Assembly: GCF_042660285.1 (NCBI RefSeq)
Contig: NZ_JBHSTP010000001.1
Location: 1,054,001 to 1,118,000, forward strand
Reading direction: 5' to 3'
Source: Luethyella okanaganae
GTDB lineage: Bacteria; Actinomycetota; Actinomycetes; Actinomycetales; Microbacteriaceae
Length of the DNA stretch: 64,000 bases
Part shown: in pieces, positions 63,286 through 64,000 of the stretch
How positions within the stretch are numbered: the stretch's first letter is position 1
How the letters are laid out: each line of letters opens with the position of its first letter
Position numbers and translations under genes: made by a program
The notes under the pieces: model-generated
The model's input: only the letters and a program-made list of their open reading frames with translations
The model's database searches: none
What the model was told of the DNA's origin: nothing

Positions 63286-64000
63286 ATGTCGGACGTGCTC
63301 ATTGACCGCCCCGAGCTCGAAGGGCTCGGCGTCTACGAGTTCGGCTGGGCCGACTCCGACGCAGCCGGTGCATCCGCGCGTCGCGGGATCTCGCCGGAGG
63401 TCGTCGCCGATATCTCCGCGTTGAAGAGCGAGCCCGACTGGATGCTGCAGCGTCGTCTCAAGGCCCTGCAGTTGTTCGAGCGCAAGCCCATGCCGAGCTG
63501 GGGCGCCGATCTTTCGGAGATCGACTTCGAGAACATCAAGTACTTCGTGCGTTCCACCGAGAAGCAGGCTCAAAGCTGGGAAGACCTGCCCGACGACATC
63601 AAGAACACCTACGAGAAACTCGGGATACCCGAGGCTGAACGTCAGCGGCTCGTCGCCGGCGTGGCCGCGCAGTACGAGTCAGAGGTGGTCTACCACCAGA
63701 TCAATGCGGAGCTCGAGGCTCAGGGTGTGATCTTCATGGACACCGACACCGCGCTGAAGGAGCACCCGGAGTTCTTCGAAGAGTACTTCGGCACCGTCAT
63801 CCCGTCCGGTGACAACAAGTTCGCTGCGCTCAACACCGCCGTCTGGTCGGGTGGATCCTTCGTCTATGTGCCGCCCGGCGTGCACGTCGAGATCCCGTTG
63901 CAGGCGTATTTCCGCATCAACACCGAGAACATGGGCCAGTTCGAGCGCACCCTCATCATCGCCGACGAGGACAGCTACGTGCACTACATCGAGGGCTGCA
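63286..64000 (+). CDS. sufB: Fe-S cluster assembly protein SufB, 5' part
   Basis: SufB is the scaffold subunit of the SufBCD iron-sulfur cluster assembly complex. The first 238 residues are present and the gene runs off the window. MSDVLIDRPELEGLGVYEFGW is followed by family segments YFVRSTEKQAQSWEDLPDDI, VYHQINAELEAQGVIFMDTD, AVWSGGSFVYVPPGVHVEIP and ERTLIIADEDSYVHYIEGC. A GAGG site lies before the ATG. The rest of the suf operon should follow beyond the window. Confidence 0.96.
   Translation, partial: MSDVLIDRPELEGLGVYEFGWADSDAAGASARRGISPEVVADISALKSEPDWMLQRRLKALQLFERKPMPSWGADLSEIDFENIKYFVRSTEKQAQSWEDLPDDIKNTYEKLGIPEAERQRLVAGVAAQYESEVVYHQINAELEAQGVIFMDTDTALKEHPEFFEEYFGTVIPSGDNKFAALNTAVWSGGSFVYVPPGVHVEIPLQAYFRINTENMGQFERTLIIADEDSYVHYIEGC

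Overview
The window looks like chromosomal core DNA of a high-GC actinobacterium, most likely a member of the Microbacteriaceae. The evidence is strong GC bias at third codon positions, frequent GTG starts, a HGxxPAAW-type small membrane protein and a Trp-associated membrane protein inside the trp cluster, a PriA without helicase motifs, an OpcA next to Zwf, WhiA next to RapZ, RbpA, a PdtaR-like ANTAR regulator, and a PolA with a degenerate proofreading domain. The family-level placement is inferred from protein recognition; no search was run.

Region 1 (1-8363, + strand) holds nucleotide, cofactor and information genes: the 3' part of gmk, rpoZ, coaBC, metK, priA, fmt, rsmB and rpe. Region 2 (8376-15943, +) is a fused histidine and tryptophan cluster (hisE, hisG, hisF, hisI, trpE, a Trp-associated membrane protein, a HGxxPAAW protein, trpC, trpB, trpA). 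It is followed by lgt, the glutamate synthase pair gltB-gltD and pyk (to 24682). Region 3 (24744-28483, - strand) is a four-gene ferric-siderophore ABC importer with a DtxR/IdeR-type iron box at its promoter, then a tRNA-Leu(CAA). Region 4 (28745-45540) holds pdtaR, a hotdog thioesterase (-), polA, a DUF885 protein, rpsA, coaE, uvrB, uvrA, uvrC, rapZ and whiA.

Region 5 (45647-50165, +) holds sodA, the glycolytic operon gap-pgk-tpiA, secG and rbpA. The 5' end of rbpA carries an apparent one-base frameshift. Region 6 (50179-52701) appears to be an accessory insertion: a secreted GH29 alpha-L-fucosidase with a fucose-binding F-type lectin domain, beside about 570 bases of compositionally different DNA holding one unrecognised open frame. 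Region 7 (52702-60816, -) is the pentose-phosphate operon tkt-tal-pgi-zwf-opcA-pgl. Region 8 (61104-64000) holds ctaB and ctaA for heme A synthesis, then an unusual 259-base leader and the start of sufB, which runs off the end.

The main points for a second look are the rbpA frameshift, the fucosidase island, the suf leader (palindrome plus a 35-codon Cys/His-containing frame), the iron box, eight apparently leaderless genes sharing a TAGNNT -10 element, and three exact short tandem duplications at gene boundaries. I did not find a clearly new multi-gene system. The window contains no CRISPR array, no rRNA and no recognisable transposase.
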